From the NCBI RefSeq assembly GCF_000313755.1, contig NZ_AMZB01000137.1:112805-176804 (forward strand): 64,000 nt of DNA, read 5' to 3'. This stretch comes from Pseudomonas nitroreducens TX1 (GTDB taxonomy: Bacteria; Pseudomonadota; Gammaproteobacteria; Pseudomonadales; Pseudomonadaceae). How positions within the stretch are numbered: position 1 is the stretch's first letter; each line of letters starts with the position of its first letter. The translations under genes were made by a program, and so were the position numbers. The notes under the pieces are model-generated. The model made no database searches. It had not been told where the DNA came from and was given only the letters and a program-made list of their open reading frames with translations. This document shows positions 25,290 through 33,634 of the stretch, in pieces.

Positions 25290-26768
25290 CTATTCGCCCT
25301 CCTCCACCACCGGCGAATCGTCGCTCAACGCCCGCTCCAGCCAGTCCGTCGGCAGATTCTTGCTCGCCCGCGCGCCGAGCAGCTTTACCTGTTCGGCACG
25401 GCTGATCAAGTTGCCGCGTCCTTCGCAGAGCTTGTTGCGCGCCGCCGCGTAGGTCTTGTCCAGTTGCTGCAGCCGGGTGCCCATCTCGTCCAGGTCCTGC
25501 ACGAAGAGCACGAACTTGTCGTACAGCGCCCCGGCGCGCTCGGCGATCTCGCGGGCGTTCTGGTTCTGCCGCTCCTGGCGCCACAGGCTGTCGATCACCC
25601 GCAGCGTGGCGAGCAAGGTCGTCGGACTGACGATCACGATGTTGCGCTCGAAGGCCTCCTGGAACAGGTTCGGCTCGGCCTGCAACGCTGCCGAGAAGGC
25701 CGCCTCGATCGGCATGAACAGCAGTACGAAGTCAAGGCTGTGCAGGCCCTCGAGACGGCGGTAATCCTTCCCCGAAAGTCCCTTCACATGGTTGCGCAAC
25801 GACAGCACGTGCGCCCTGAGCGCCTGCTGGCGGATCACCTCGTCCTCAGCCGCGATGAATTGCTGGTAGGCGGTCAGGCTGACCTTGGCATCCACCACCA
25901 CCTGCTTGTCGCCGGGCAGACGGATCAGCACGTCGGGCTGGAAGCGCTCGCCATCCGGCGCGCGCAGGCTGACCTGGGTCTCGTACTCGCGGCCCTTCTC
26001 CAGGCCGGCATGCTCCAGCACCCGCTCCAGTATCAGTTCGCCCCAGTTGCCCTGGGTCTTCTGACCTTTCAGTGCACGGGTCAGGTTGGTGGCTTCCTCG
26101 CCCAGGCGCAGGTTCAGTTGCTGCAGGCGCTCCAGCTCCCTGGTCAGCGAGAAGCGCTCGCGGGCCTCGGCCTGGTAACTCTCCTCCACCCGCTTCTCGA
26201 AGGACTGGATGCGCTCCTTCAGCGGGTCGAGCAACTGCCCGAGACGCTGTTGGCTGGACTCGGCAAAACGTTGCTCGCGCTCGTCGAAGATCTTCCCGGC
26301 CAGCTCGGCGAACTGCGCGCGCAGATCATCCTTCGCAGCCTGCAGGTCGCCCAGACGCTGCTGGTGATTTTCCTGCTGCTCGCGCAGCTCGGCGGACAGC
26401 GCCGCGTGCTCGGCGGAGAGTCGGCGCAGCTCCGCCTCCTTGTCGGCCCGCTCGGCCTGCCAATCCTGTTCGGCATTGCCCAGCCGCGCACGCTCTTCCC
26501 TGCTCAGCTCGACTTCGCGCCGCAACGCCGCCACCTCGGCGGACAGCTCGCCATGCCGCCCGCTCAGCCGTTGGAAGGCGTCACGGTCCGCCTCAGCCTG
26601 GGCGGATAATCCGTCCTGAGCCAACTGCGCCGTTGCCAGGCGCTCGCGCAGTAAAGTCGCCTCCTGCTCTACCACTATCCACCGCGCCTGCAGCCGCCAG
26701 GCGAGCGCCGCCATGGGCAGCAAACCGGCAAGCGCACCGAGCAACAGGGCGGACAGATCGAGTGGCAT
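25290..26768 (-). CDS. rmuC: DNA recombination protein RmuC
   Basis: 492 residues. An N-terminal hydrophobic helix (LSALLLGALAGLLPMAALAW) is followed by a long coiled coil (~30-215, rich in Glu/Arg/Gln heptads) and the RmuC nuclease-fold domain (~230-440: GQKTQGNWGELILERVLEHA, PDVLIRLPGDKQVVVDAKVS, LDFVLLFMPIEAAF). RmuC limits recombination between inverted repeats and is related to PD-(D/E)XK-like folds. Full length. Monocistronic, transcribed away from the element at 26.9 kb. Confidence 0.94.
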   Translation of the reverse strand: MPLDLSALLLGALAGLLPMAALAWRLQARWIVVEQEATLLRERLATAQLAQDGLSAQAEADRDAFQRLSGRHGELSAEVAALRREVELSREERARLGNAEQDWQAERADKEAELRRLSAEHAALSAELREQQENHQQRLGDLQAAKDDLRAQFAELAGKIFDEREQRFAESSQQRLGQLLDPLKERIQSFEKRVEESYQAEARERFSLTRELERLQQLNLRLGEEATNLTRALKGQKTQGNWGELILERVLEHAGLEKGREYETQVSLRAPDGERFQPDVLIRLPGDKQVVVDAKVSLTAYQQFIAAEDEVIRQQALRAHVLSLRNHVKGLSGKDYRRLEGLHSLDFVLLFMPIEAAFSAALQAEPNLFQEAFERNIVIVSPTTLLATLRVIDSLWRQERQNQNAREIAERAGALYDKFVLFVQDLDEMGTRLQQLDKTYAAARNKLCEGRGNLISRAEQVKLLGARASKNLPTDWLERALSDDSPVVEEGE

Positions 26769-26884
26769 GCGGGACTCCAGGGGGGTGTGGCATTGGATCG
26801 CGCCAGTCTAACAGTCGCCTTCCCCAGCCGCCTCGTCCGCTGTAAAGGCCCTGGAACAGGGCTCCGGAGCAAGCGCTCGGGACA

Positions 26885-26990
26885 ATCCACAGAAGCTGTG
26901 GATAACTCAGTGGAGAACTTGCTGAAAACCGGCCCTACCCCCAGTGATCTGGGGCCGTGTGACAGATTGGTGATTTTTTCACCAACGTAA
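26885..26990. repeat. Intergenic element, copy B (TGTGGATAAC dyad plus GACAGAT...GATTTTTT block)
   Basis: TCCACA/TGTGGA dyad (26886-26902) continuing into GTGGATAACTC, then ~60 bp later GACAGATTGGTGATTTTTT, in the same order and orientation as at 3238-3350. A perfect TTGGTGA/TCACCAA hairpin (26967-26985) overlaps the second block. The rest of the 26769-27227 gap contains an AATTTCCTT/AAGGAAATT inverted pair (26990-27032) and a TTGACA at 27065, but no gene I can support. Confidence 0.5.
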
Positions 26991-27227
26991 ATTTCCTTTA
27001 TTTTTCAAATAGTTAAAAAACGCAAGGAAATTCGCGGGCTGGCCAAATGCAATGTTTCCGGGACTTGACAGAGCGCATCAGCATTGTGCACAAGTGCGCG
27101 CCACGCAGCAGCCGACCGCCCCGTTTCAGGGCAGTGGATAGGAAGAGTTCTCAGGCGGACAGTGAATCCCACATGGGGCGACGCGCGCGACGGAAACTCC
27201 GTCTTCCACCGCGAGACCCGGCGAATT

Positions 27228-27437
27228 TTATGCGATCTGAACCTGCTGGCGCGGCACACGTTGCGGCCGGACGATACGGGGTGGTTCGGGAAGCTGAATC
27301 GCCAGCCGCTCGGCGGCGCAGACGCGCGCATAAATGCGCTCGGCCGAACTGCGGCTGTTGCAGTCGTAGAAGAATTGGTTGAGGTACACGCGCCAGCGAC
27401 GATCGTCGCTGGGATGGACGGCTATCCGTATATCCAT
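27228..27437 (-). CDS. Small hypothetical protein, 69 aa
   Basis: From ATG at 27437 (MDIRIAVHPSDDRRWRVYLN) with a GGGAG ~9 bases upstream. It is basic and aromatic-rich in the first half (NQFFYDCNSRSSAERIYARV) and proline/arginine-rich at the end. It lies 77 bp downstream of the RES toxin on the same strand. No family recognised. Codon use looks like the surrounding core genes, which favours a real gene over a chance frame. Confidence 0.5.
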   Translation of the reverse strand: MDIRIAVHPSDDRRWRVYLNQFFYDCNSRSSAERIYARVCAAERLAIQLPEPPRIVRPQRVPRQQVQIA

Positions 27438-27514
27438 GGTGTGGCGCTCCCTGCTTGGCCATCCCGGAACATACACCGCTCACCATGACACGACAGTGGC
27501 AAAACGATGAACGG

Positions 27515-28279
27515 TCAGGCCGGATGCGGCAGCCTGCCATCCACCAGATAGTGCTCGCGCCGGTACAGTCTTGGACTATCCGGCACCTGTGCATGCTTGA
27601 AGGCCACGTACTCCGATGTCGTCTCGCACAACCAGGGCGTGAGATTACGCGGCCGCTTCTCGGTAAAGGCCGAGGGCGCGAACAGCGCGACATTGATGCC
27701 GCCCTGCGGGCAGCGTGCGGAACGGTATTCGAAAGCTTCCACACCCGACTCGCGCATGGCGCTGCCCAGTCCCTGGGTCACACTGTAATCCTGGGGATCG
27801 AGCAGTGCTGCGTGTTCGCGGAAAGGCGGCAGATGCAGGCGTACACCTTTCTGCACCTGGAAGCGCGCCTCGAACGAAGCGTGCTCGGAGAGGATTCTCC
27901 CGCTGGGTGGCGGTGTCGCCATGCCTTCCCACAACACGAAGCGGTAGAAAGCCGATTCGGCCATGGCCGTCTCCAGCTTGAGCGCGCCATAGAACAGGCT
28001 GGGTTCGTGGCGGCGGCCAAATCGCGAGCCCCAACGCAACGGCGGATAGCGGAACGGCGTCTTCAACAGATAGTGCAGCGACTCGGCGGGCGGCGGCATG
28101 CGCGGCTTGCTGGTTTCCAGCAACTCCTCAAGCAGCGCCTGCTCTTCCAGGGTGTCTACCAACTGCAGTGTCGCGACCTGGCCCTGGCTTTCCACCAAAC
28201 GCACCAGGCGCCCACGAATGGGAGCGACGACCGAATCCTCATACTTCGCCCAGAGACGGGCGCCGGCTGCGAAGGACAT
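27515..28279 (-). CDS. RES-domain toxin (NAD+-depleting type)
   Basis: 254 residues. The RES domain covers ~75-235: RWGSRFGRRHEPSLFYGALK carries the conserved Arg, ETAMAESAFYRF the Glu, and EYRSARCPQGGINVALFAP the region of the conserved Ser. The N-terminal ~70 residues are an extra helical segment. RES toxins degrade NAD+ in the cytosol; the cognate antitoxin is an Xre/MbcA-type protein. Here the antitoxin gene is immediately upstream, its stop directly abutting this ATG, so the pair is one operon. Confidence 0.85.
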   Translation of the reverse strand: MSFAAGARLWAKYEDSVVAPIRGRLVRLVESQGQVATLQLVDTLEEQALLEELLETSKPRMPPPAESLHYLLKTPFRYPPLRWGSRFGRRHEPSLFYGALKLETAMAESAFYRFVLWEGMATPPPSGRILSEHASFEARFQVQKGVRLHLPPFREHAALLDPQDYSVTQGLGSAMRESGVEAFEYRSARCPQGGINVALFAPSAFTEKRPRNLTPWLCETTSEYVAFKHAQVPDSPRLYRREHYLVDGRLPHPA

Positions 28280-28648
28280 TCAGACCTTGCCCCGGATAGC
28301 GTCCAGGTATTCGACCACCAGGACCAATCCCTGTATCTGCTCCATCAATTGCAGCGGCACGCCGCCCAGGTGACGGTTCTCAGTGCGCAGGAAGTGGCGC
28401 ATGTCTTCATGATTGCCGCCGAACAGCGCGAATAGCGCGCGGTAGATGCGCACCAGCAGCAGCGCCAGTTCACCGGTCTTGCTATCCACGCGCAGGCCGT
28501 TCTGCTTCCAGCGACTCACCGCGCTACGATCCACCCCGACGATAGCCGCCAACTCCTGCTGGGTCATCGACAAGTGCTCGCGGGCGGTCAGCACCGCTTT
28601 CGCCAGGACGGCATCGGCAGCCGGGCTTTCCTTCAGCAGGGCGCTCAT
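28280..28648 (-). CDS. Xre/MbcA/ParS-type antitoxin of the RES module
   Basis: 122 residues. HTH at ~25-60 (LSMTQQELAAIVGVDRSAVS, RWKQNGLRVDSK) and a C-terminal toxin-binding DUF2384-like region (LLVRIYRALFALFGGNHEDM, FLRTENRHLGGVPLQLMEQI). It precedes the RES toxin with no intergenic space, the usual antitoxin-first order. Autorepression is expected; the AT-rich upstream stretch 28655-28690 with TTTGCGACAAAAAT is a candidate operator. Confidence 0.87.
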   Translation of the reverse strand: MSALLKESPAADAVLAKAVLTAREHLSMTQQELAAIVGVDRSAVSRWKQNGLRVDSKTGELALLLVRIYRALFALFGGNHEDMRHFLRTENRHLGGVPLQLMEQIQGLVLVVEYLDAIRGKV

Positions 28649-28909
28649 GACCGAACTCCATTAAGTGTGTTTGCGACAAAAATACCATCAAATGCTGCAA
28701 CCGCACAAATTTGAAGATATTCCCGCCCCATGTTCCAACTCTGCAGCTCCGTGTATCCGGACGCTGACAAACCGGAAAAACTCTTTACCAGACATTTACT
28801 TAGCCTTGGCACCGATTGATGCAGCGGTGCGGTCTCATGAAGTGCCCGGATCAACCGGAACCAGAATGTGAAATACGCACCGCTCAGCCGATTGCGCCAG
28901 GAGATCACC

Positions 28910-29344
28910 ATGAGAAAGTCCGTCACCCTGTTCTGTGCCGCCCTGATGCTTGGCAGCCCGCTGGCCAGTTTTGCCCAGCCCGGCCCAGGTCCGGACAATG
29001 TCCCCGGTCGGCAGGACACTCGCGGGCCGCAACCTCAGCACCCGCCGCAACAAGCGCCGCAGCGCGGCCGATATGACCCGGCAGGTCCCGGCCAGGGCTA
29101 CGCCCATCCCTACCGCAGCCCGAATTATCGCCCGCAAGCCGGTATGCCAGTCCCCCATCGTGATTGGCGGCGCGGCGTCATCGTGGAGCCCGCCTATCGC
29201 GGCGATCGCTACTGGGTCACGGATTGGCATTCTCGCCACCTGTACGCGCCGCCGCGTGACCATCGCTGGTTGTACGTGAATGGCGACTACGTCCTCGTCG
29301 CCATCGCCAGCGGCGTGATCGTCAACATCCTCAGCGGCTACTGA
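28910..29344 (+). CDS. RcnB-family periplasmic protein
   Basis: 144 residues with a Sec signal peptide (MRKSVTLFCAALMLGSPLAS, cleavage near FAQ). A Pro/Gln/Gly-rich linker (~25-75) is followed by the RcnB domain (RRGVIVEPAYRGDRYWVTDW, RDHRWLYVNGDYVLVAIASG). RcnB-like proteins sit in the periplasm and influence metal homeostasis or, in CigR-like members, virulence. The ATG at 28910 follows AGGAG; an upstream in-frame start is less likely. Monocistronic. Confidence 0.82.
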   Translation: MRKSVTLFCAALMLGSPLASFAQPGPGPDNVPGRQDTRGPQPQHPPQQAPQRGRYDPAGPGQGYAHPYRSPNYRPQAGMPVPHRDWRRGVIVEPAYRGDRYWVTDWHSRHLYAPPRDHRWLYVNGDYVLVAIASGVIVNILSGY

Positions 29345-29445
29345 TCCCTCAGCCCTGGCGCGGACCCTCCGCGCCAAGGCGGGAAAGGGTCGCAGGCGCC
29401 GGGTAAAGGCCCTAGGATAGGCGCCTTTATTTCCGGCCTGACGCC

Positions 29446-29928
29446 ATGGACAAGAAACGCGCCTACCAACTGATTCTCTCCCGCCTCTCCGAAGACCTCG
29501 ATGTCGCCGTGCGTGCCGCCCAAACGGCCCACGAGACCGCGACCCACGAGGAAAATATCGCCGAGAACAAATACGACACGCTCGGCCTGGAAGCGGCCTA
29601 CCTAGCCGCCGGCCAATCACGCCGCGTGGAGGAAATCCGCCAGGCGCTGTCGCTGTTCGAGAACCTGCAACTGCGCGACTTCGACGAGGAACAGGGCATC
29701 CAGACCAGCGCCCTGGTGCAACTGGTCAACGAGCAGGACCAGCAACGCTGGGTCTTCCTCGGTCCGGACGGCGCAGGCCTCAAGGTGCAGTTTGAAGGGT
29801 GCGAGATCCTGGTCATCACCACGCGCGCCCCGCTGGGCAGCTCCCTGCTTCACCGCCACCCCGGCGACGAAGTGGAAGTCGGAACCGGCAGCGCTCGCCA
29901 GCGCTACGAAATCCTCGAGGCCTATTGA
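29446..29928 (+). CDS. GreA/GreB-family elongation-factor-like protein
   Basis: 160 residues. N-terminal coiled coil (~5-75; LSEDLDVAVRAAQTAHETAT, YLAAGQSRRVEEIRQALSLF) and a C-terminal FKBP-like domain (VFLGPDGAGLKVQFEGCEIL, APLGSSLLHRHPGDEVEVGT) of the GreAB_C/Rnk fold. It lacks the full length and the tip acidic pair placement of classical GreA, so it may bind the RNA-polymerase secondary channel with a different effect. Monocistronic. Confidence 0.78.
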   Translation: MDKKRAYQLILSRLSEDLDVAVRAAQTAHETATHEENIAENKYDTLGLEAAYLAAGQSRRVEEIRQALSLFENLQLRDFDEEQGIQTSALVQLVNEQDQQRWVFLGPDGAGLKVQFEGCEILVITTRAPLGSSLLHRHPGDEVEVGTGSARQRYEILEAY

Positions 29929-30071
29929 TCAACTCAGCGCCGGACCGAACAACGACAGACGAGCGCATCGATAAAAAAACTGAGCGGAACAGACAATACG
30001 AGGCACGCCGGCTGACGCAGACTAAGCTTCAAGGCCACACCCCATCCCTGCCGGCCTCAAGGAGAAGCATC

Positions 30072-30419
30072 ATGCTGTTCAACTGGTCCGAGTACGTTCC
30101 CGCCGTGAAGAAAGCCTTCGGCGCGCTGGGCAAGAAGCACCCGAAGATGATCGCCGCCTACCAGGCCCTGGAAGCCGCTGCCGCTGATGGTGACGCCCTG
30201 GATGCCAAGACCCGCGAACTGATTGCCATCGCAGTGGCCATCACCACCCGCTGCGATGGCTGCATCGGCGTCCATGCCGAAGCCGCGCGCAAGGCCGGCG
30301 CCACCGAAGCCGAGATCGCCCAGACCCTGGCCACCGCCATCTCCCTCAACGCTGGCGCCGCCTACATCTACTCCCTGCGAGCCCTCGAAGCCTACGAGTC
30401 CGCCGCCGCTCCGAAATGA
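30072..30419 (+). CDS. Carboxymuconolactone decarboxylase / AhpD-like protein
   Basis: 115 residues. The core motif TTRCDGCIGVHAEAA carries the C-x2-C-x3-H redox site of AhpD-type alkylhydroperoxidases. The helical bundle is typical (TRELIAIAVAI, TEAEIAQTLATAISLNAGAA). The start follows AGGAG. The stop overlaps the next start (ATGA). Probably a thiol-dependent peroxidase or reductase; the partner is unknown. Confidence 0.9.
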   Translation: MLFNWSEYVPAVKKAFGALGKKHPKMIAAYQALEAAAADGDALDAKTRELIAIAVAITTRCDGCIGVHAEAARKAGATEAEIAQTLATAISLNAGAAYIYSLRALEAYESAAAPK

Positions 30420-30886
30420 GCCCTCAGCCCGCGACGCAGCAAGGCGTGGCGGGCCTGCCTCCTTCCGTCAAGGGTGCGGATGAGGTATCTGTGGGACTTC
30501 GCCAACCACAGCCTCTGCTTATGCCCGAACTCAATGTCAGCTTCTGGAAACTCACCTTCAGCATTGCCGCCGGAATCTGGCTTGGCTGCCTCGCCGTCGC
30601 CGCAACCGCCTGGCTGGCCTGGTCCGAACTGCCGCCGGCCGTCACCCGCCTCGCTGCGCCAACCCAGACAGCGCCGATTGCTCCGCCAGCACCGCGTAGC
30701 AAAGAGGAAATGTTCCAGCAGTATCTGCAACGTCAGCAGGCTGTGCAGGATCAGCAGAATCAACAGATCGAGAGAACGGAGCAGGAAAAGCGCTTCAACA
30801 GCGCGCCGTGCCAATTCTGGCTACAGCAGTACCAGGCGAATCCCACGCAAGGGAACCGGGAGAAGATGGATGGATATTGCGGGTAA
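30416..30886 (+). CDS. Hypothetical single-pass membrane protein
   Basis: Up to 156 residues; an internal ATG at 30521 (MPELNVSFWKLTF) is a serious alternative start because the preceding 35 residues look non-conserved. One transmembrane helix lies at ~44-66 (FSIAAGIWLGCLAVAATAWL). A Gln-rich coiled segment (QYLQRQQAVQDQQNQQIERT) and a short Cys-containing C-terminus (APCQFWLQQY, DGYCG) follow. Coupled to the AhpD-like gene by ATGA. It is the last chromosomal gene before the island. Function unknown. Confidence 0.6.
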   Translation: MSPQPATQQGVAGLPPSVKGADEVSVGLRQPQPLLMPELNVSFWKLTFSIAAGIWLGCLAVAATAWLAWSELPPAVTRLAAPTQTAPIAPPAPRSKEEMFQQYLQRQQAVQDQQNQQIERTEQEKRFNSAPCQFWLQQYQANPTQGNREKMDGYCG

Positions 30887-30924
30887 TAAAGCGCTGGGCA
30901 GCGTTTTCAGGAGCCAGAAAAGAC

Positions 30925-30958
30925 AAAACCCCTGAAACGCTAGGCATTTCAGGGGCTT
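30925..30958 (-). terminator. Displaced tRNA-Ser terminator (island-distal copy)
   Basis: CCCCTGAAA/TTTCAGGGG stem then TTTT on the minus strand. It is the counterpart of the terminator at 37474-37508 and shows that the original tRNA transcript ended here before insertion. Confidence 0.7.
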
Positions 30959-30996
30959 CGGCCATATGTAATGGCGGAGAGATAGGGATTTGAACC
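30946..30996. repeat. att direct repeat, distal copy (tRNA-Ser 3' end)
   Basis: 51 bp identical to 37495-37545, including the last 25 nt of tRNA-Ser (CCA end through the T arm) and flanking DNA. The similarity extends left to 30921 (76 bp total with about five mismatches). No rest of a tRNA is present here. Confidence 0.9.
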
Positions 30997-31294
30997 ACAG
31001 GGGATCTACTTATATACCCTCGCAGGCCCCTTAAGGTCTGGGCTGCGAATTTCTCGGCGGGCGCAAAAGGAGGGAGAGGGAGCGCAAACCTGCCCTAAGA
31101 TTTCCCGCGAATTAGGCTCAACGAGCGCTCGCTGTATGCGGCGCCCCCCAAACGAAGCTGCAATGGAGCGATAATGCGATGTCAGGTGGAGCAGCTTCGC
31201 TTTGTCGCGGAAGAGCCGCTGCTACAGCCAATGAGGCTCGTGTATTCTCGCCCGTTATAGGAAATCACCACCGTCTGAAGGATCAGCACCAGTC

Positions 31295-31966
31295 ATGAAG
31301 ACACTCGTTGTCGCAATAGTTGCACTCAGCCTCACCGGATGCGGCGCCACCCAGAAAGCCAATGTTCGGAACGAAGCCGAAGCATCCAGATATGACCCCT
31401 CGTCGATGGCACGCATTCGTCTCTTCGCCCAAGGGATGATCCAAGGCGGGTATGTAAGCGGCAAAAGTTGCGAGAGTTTCTACAACGACACCGCGGCCCA
31501 GGCAGATCCTGAGCGGGCGGGCTGGAAAAAAGGCGATGCGCATTTGGGTGAGATGTTCCGGCGAGAGGAGAACTTCGTCGTCGGCATGCCTGCAAGCAAG
31601 TCGACTGCCCAAATTAACGAGTCTCGCCTTTATTACGATGAGCACGTCGTTCCTGCAAACCAGCCCCTCGTCGTCGGCTACGTGGCGGGCGGACCTGGCT
31701 CAGTTTACTGCAAGCCATTTCCGATCATCTTCACTCCCCAACCGGGCCAAGATTATGAGGCTTGGTATCAGTACACCCGCAATCAGTTCAACCAGCCTGC
31801 ATGCACTATCTCCTTACAGAAGATCGTGACTGTTGGTGATGCCTCCGTTGAGCTTCGCGTCATGCCGTTGGCCTGCGTCGGCGAAAAGGTCGGCGAGTAC
31901 CAGACTGCTGACCCTTTCGTGAATGCAGAGTATTTGAGGCAGCCCGAATCAACTGTCGCCCCGTAA
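31295..31966 (+). CDS. Putative lipoprotein of unknown function (island cargo)
   Basis: 223 residues. Signal with lipobox: MKTLVVAIVALSLTGCGATQ (Cys16). The mature part is globular with four further Cys (KSCESFYN, SVYCKPFP, QPACTISL, LACVGEKV) that could pair in the periplasm. No domain recognised. Base composition is intermediate. The 31000-31294 gap upstream contains only AT-richer promoter-like sequence. It could be a lysogenic-conversion type cargo gene, which is inference from position only. Confidence 0.7.
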   Translation: MKTLVVAIVALSLTGCGATQKANVRNEAEASRYDPSSMARIRLFAQGMIQGGYVSGKSCESFYNDTAAQADPERAGWKKGDAHLGEMFRREENFVVGMPASKSTAQINESRLYYDEHVVPANQPLVVGYVAGGPGSVYCKPFPIIFTPQPGQDYEAWYQYTRNQFNQPACTISLQKIVTVGDASVELRVMPLACVGEKVGEYQTADPFVNAEYLRQPESTVAP

Positions 31967-32012
31967 GCCATATTGGAATTTCTGCTCCTACAGACTCAGC
32001 CCTGCGCGCCAT

Positions 32013-32270
32013 TCATTGACGTGCTGACACCGCCGCCTGCAGCTGAAGCTCATATTCCTTCCGCTGCTCCAACTCGGCCAGCAAGGCACGAACCTTGGTT
32101 TGCAGGCTATCGTCTTTCTACAGCGAAGCCGTCGCCCAGCCAGGTACCTCCACTGCCGGCGGGCGGCACGGAATCGCCACCGGCACCTCGACGCGCACCG
32201 TGCGCGGCCCAGGCTCTACCTGGCCGGCGCATCCCACCAGCGCAACAACAAACACCTGAAGCCACTTCAT
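32013..32270 (-). pseudogene. Rz1-like outer-membrane spanin with premature amber stop
   Basis: Starts MKWLQVFVVALVGCAGQ (lipobox VGC) with a 4-bp overlap (ATGA) with the inner spanin gene. After PPAVEVPGWATASL a TAG occurs at 32118-32120. Beyond it the same frame stays open and reads SLQTKVRALLAELEQRKEYE to a TGA at 32013, the helical C-terminal part expected for such o-spanins. The 50-residue product lacks this helix. Either inactivated or read through at low level. Confidence 0.7.
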
Positions 32271-32641
32271 AGCCCCAACTCCTTGTCGATGACCGCCTCT
32301 GACGCTGCGCACTGGTCGCCATCGGCGCGCTCGTGCTGGAGCCGCTGGGCGGCGGCGTAATGCTGGCCGGCCTGCTGCTGGGCATTGGCGACCGCCTGGG
32401 TGGCCTTCGCCTGCCACTGCTCGGCCTGATTGGCCAACTGACCGAGCTTGGCGTTCTGCTCCTTGGTCAACTCCTCGAGGTTGCCCCAGGCCCACTTGCA
32501 CATCACCAGTAGTGCGGCACTTTCGTCGAGCTGCGGCCGGAGATGGTTAGTCGACTGCCACATACCAAGGCCGAAACCCGTGGTGAGTAATATCAAGGCA
32601 GACAGTGCCAAGCCGAGAATCCTCCAGGCCACTTCAGTCAT
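32267..32641 (-). CDS. Rz-like inner-membrane spanin (i-spanin)
   Basis: 124 residues. One N-terminal membrane anchor (LGLALSALILLTTGFGLGMW) followed by a periplasmic coiled coil (KEQNAKLGQLANQAEQWQAK, AVANAQQQAGQHYAAAQRLQ). This is the layout of phage lysis protein Rz. It is directly upstream of the Rz1-like gene with overlapping stop/start. In phage lysis the pair fuses inner and outer membranes. Relic of a phage lysis cassette. Confidence 0.72.
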   Translation of the reverse strand: MTEVAWRILGLALSALILLTTGFGLGMWQSTNHLRPQLDESAALLVMCKWAWGNLEELTKEQNAKLGQLANQAEQWQAKATQAVANAQQQAGQHYAAAQRLQHERADGDQCAASEAVIDKELGL

Positions 32642-32766
32642 TGAGGTCTCCTGGAGAACCGAATGAAATCACATTGCCATCACGCGAAATCGTGCCGTAT
32701 AATTTTTGATACATTCAAAGCGTCTAGAACGAGCTTTTTAGGCCATATTCCTTACTGGCATAAGTA

Positions 32767-33012
32767 ATGCATATCGATAACGAAATCGTAGCACTTACAG
32801 CTGAAGTGCGGCCGCAGAAAGCGGACATACAGGCGTTAAAGACCATCATTTCCGCTTTAGTTGAACAGCTCAGAGATATCCAGGGCCATCTCAACCTCGA
32901 CGCTGCCGAGGTGTACGCCTTGAAGCAGTTGAATGGCGCAGACTCCCAATCTCCCGTAGCACCAAACCCTATACTAATCGCCCGGTTCTTTAGCGACGCC
33001 CGGCGCCGCTAA
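32767..33012 (+). CDS. Small hypothetical coiled-coil protein, 81 aa
   Basis: MHIDNEIVALTAEVRPQKAD start with heptad-like pattern (ALKTIISALVEQLRDIQGHL) and an unstructured tail. No good ribosome-binding site is visible before the ATG; AT-rich sequence upstream could hold a promoter. No family recognised. It might be a small phage gene. Confidence 0.4.
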   Translation: MHIDNEIVALTAEVRPQKADIQALKTIISALVEQLRDIQGHLNLDAAEVYALKQLNGADSQSPVAPNPILIARFFSDARRR

Positions 33013-33042
33013 CCACTCCGCCCCTTCGCCGCGTCAAATGCG

Positions 33043-33576
33043 CTATCTCTCAGGCAAGCGCCCTCCGCATGCCCTCATTGATCGCCACGCCTGGTAGGGC
33101 ACACCTCCGTCCTCATGCCGGATGATGGCCACCACCAGGCCACGCAGAGTTGTCGGCAACCGAACGTCGATCACCTGGCTGGGCTGAACGCCCAGTGACT
33201 TGACCACCGCGCCGATGTACCCCTCGGTGCCGTTCTCGTTGCCTCGCGCCCAGCGGCTGATAGTCTCGCGCACGGTGTCGATACGGGGCCCGCCCACGCC
33301 AAGCATCCCGTCCTTTCCGCGATAGGCCAGCAGGAGCTTGCCCTGAGCGCGGATGCCGTTCTCGGGCGTATCGAATCGGGCGAAGCGCGGCTTCGGCACG
33401 CCAAGCTCCAGGCCAAGCTGGCCCTGCCAGGTGTTGCGAGGGTTGTAGTCGATGTTGCCAGGCTTGCAGTTGCGGAGACCTCGGGTATTCATGGCTGGTC
33501 TCAGAAACAAAAACGCCAGCTCTCTCTGGCCGGCGATCAGAAGTATCTGCAGCAGTTGCTGCTGGGCGAGTGGCAT
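33043..33576 (-). CDS. Phage structural/lysin-like protein (P5-type), shortened
   Basis: 177 residues from the ATG that has GGAG ~10 bases upstream (MPLAQQQLLQILLIAG, a membrane-like N-terminus). The core NTRGLRNCKPGNIDYNPRNT, FDTPENGIRAQGKLLLAYRG and TVRETISRWARGNENGTEGY is the domain often annotated as phage structural protein P5 or lytic transglycosylase-like in Pseudomonas prophages. Related proteins usually have a longer linker between the anchor and this domain, so an internal deletion is possible. Minus strand like the spanins. Confidence 0.68.
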   Translation of the reverse strand: MPLAQQQLLQILLIAGQRELAFLFLRPAMNTRGLRNCKPGNIDYNPRNTWQGQLGLELGVPKPRFARFDTPENGIRAQGKLLLAYRGKDGMLGVGGPRIDTVRETISRWARGNENGTEGYIGAVVKSLGVQPSQVIDVRLPTTLRGLVVAIIRHEDGGVPYQAWRSMRACGGRLPER

Positions 33577-33634
33577 GTGCTTTTCTCCAGACAAAAAAAT
33601 ACCCGCACAAGGTGGGCATTCGCGACTCTTTTAC

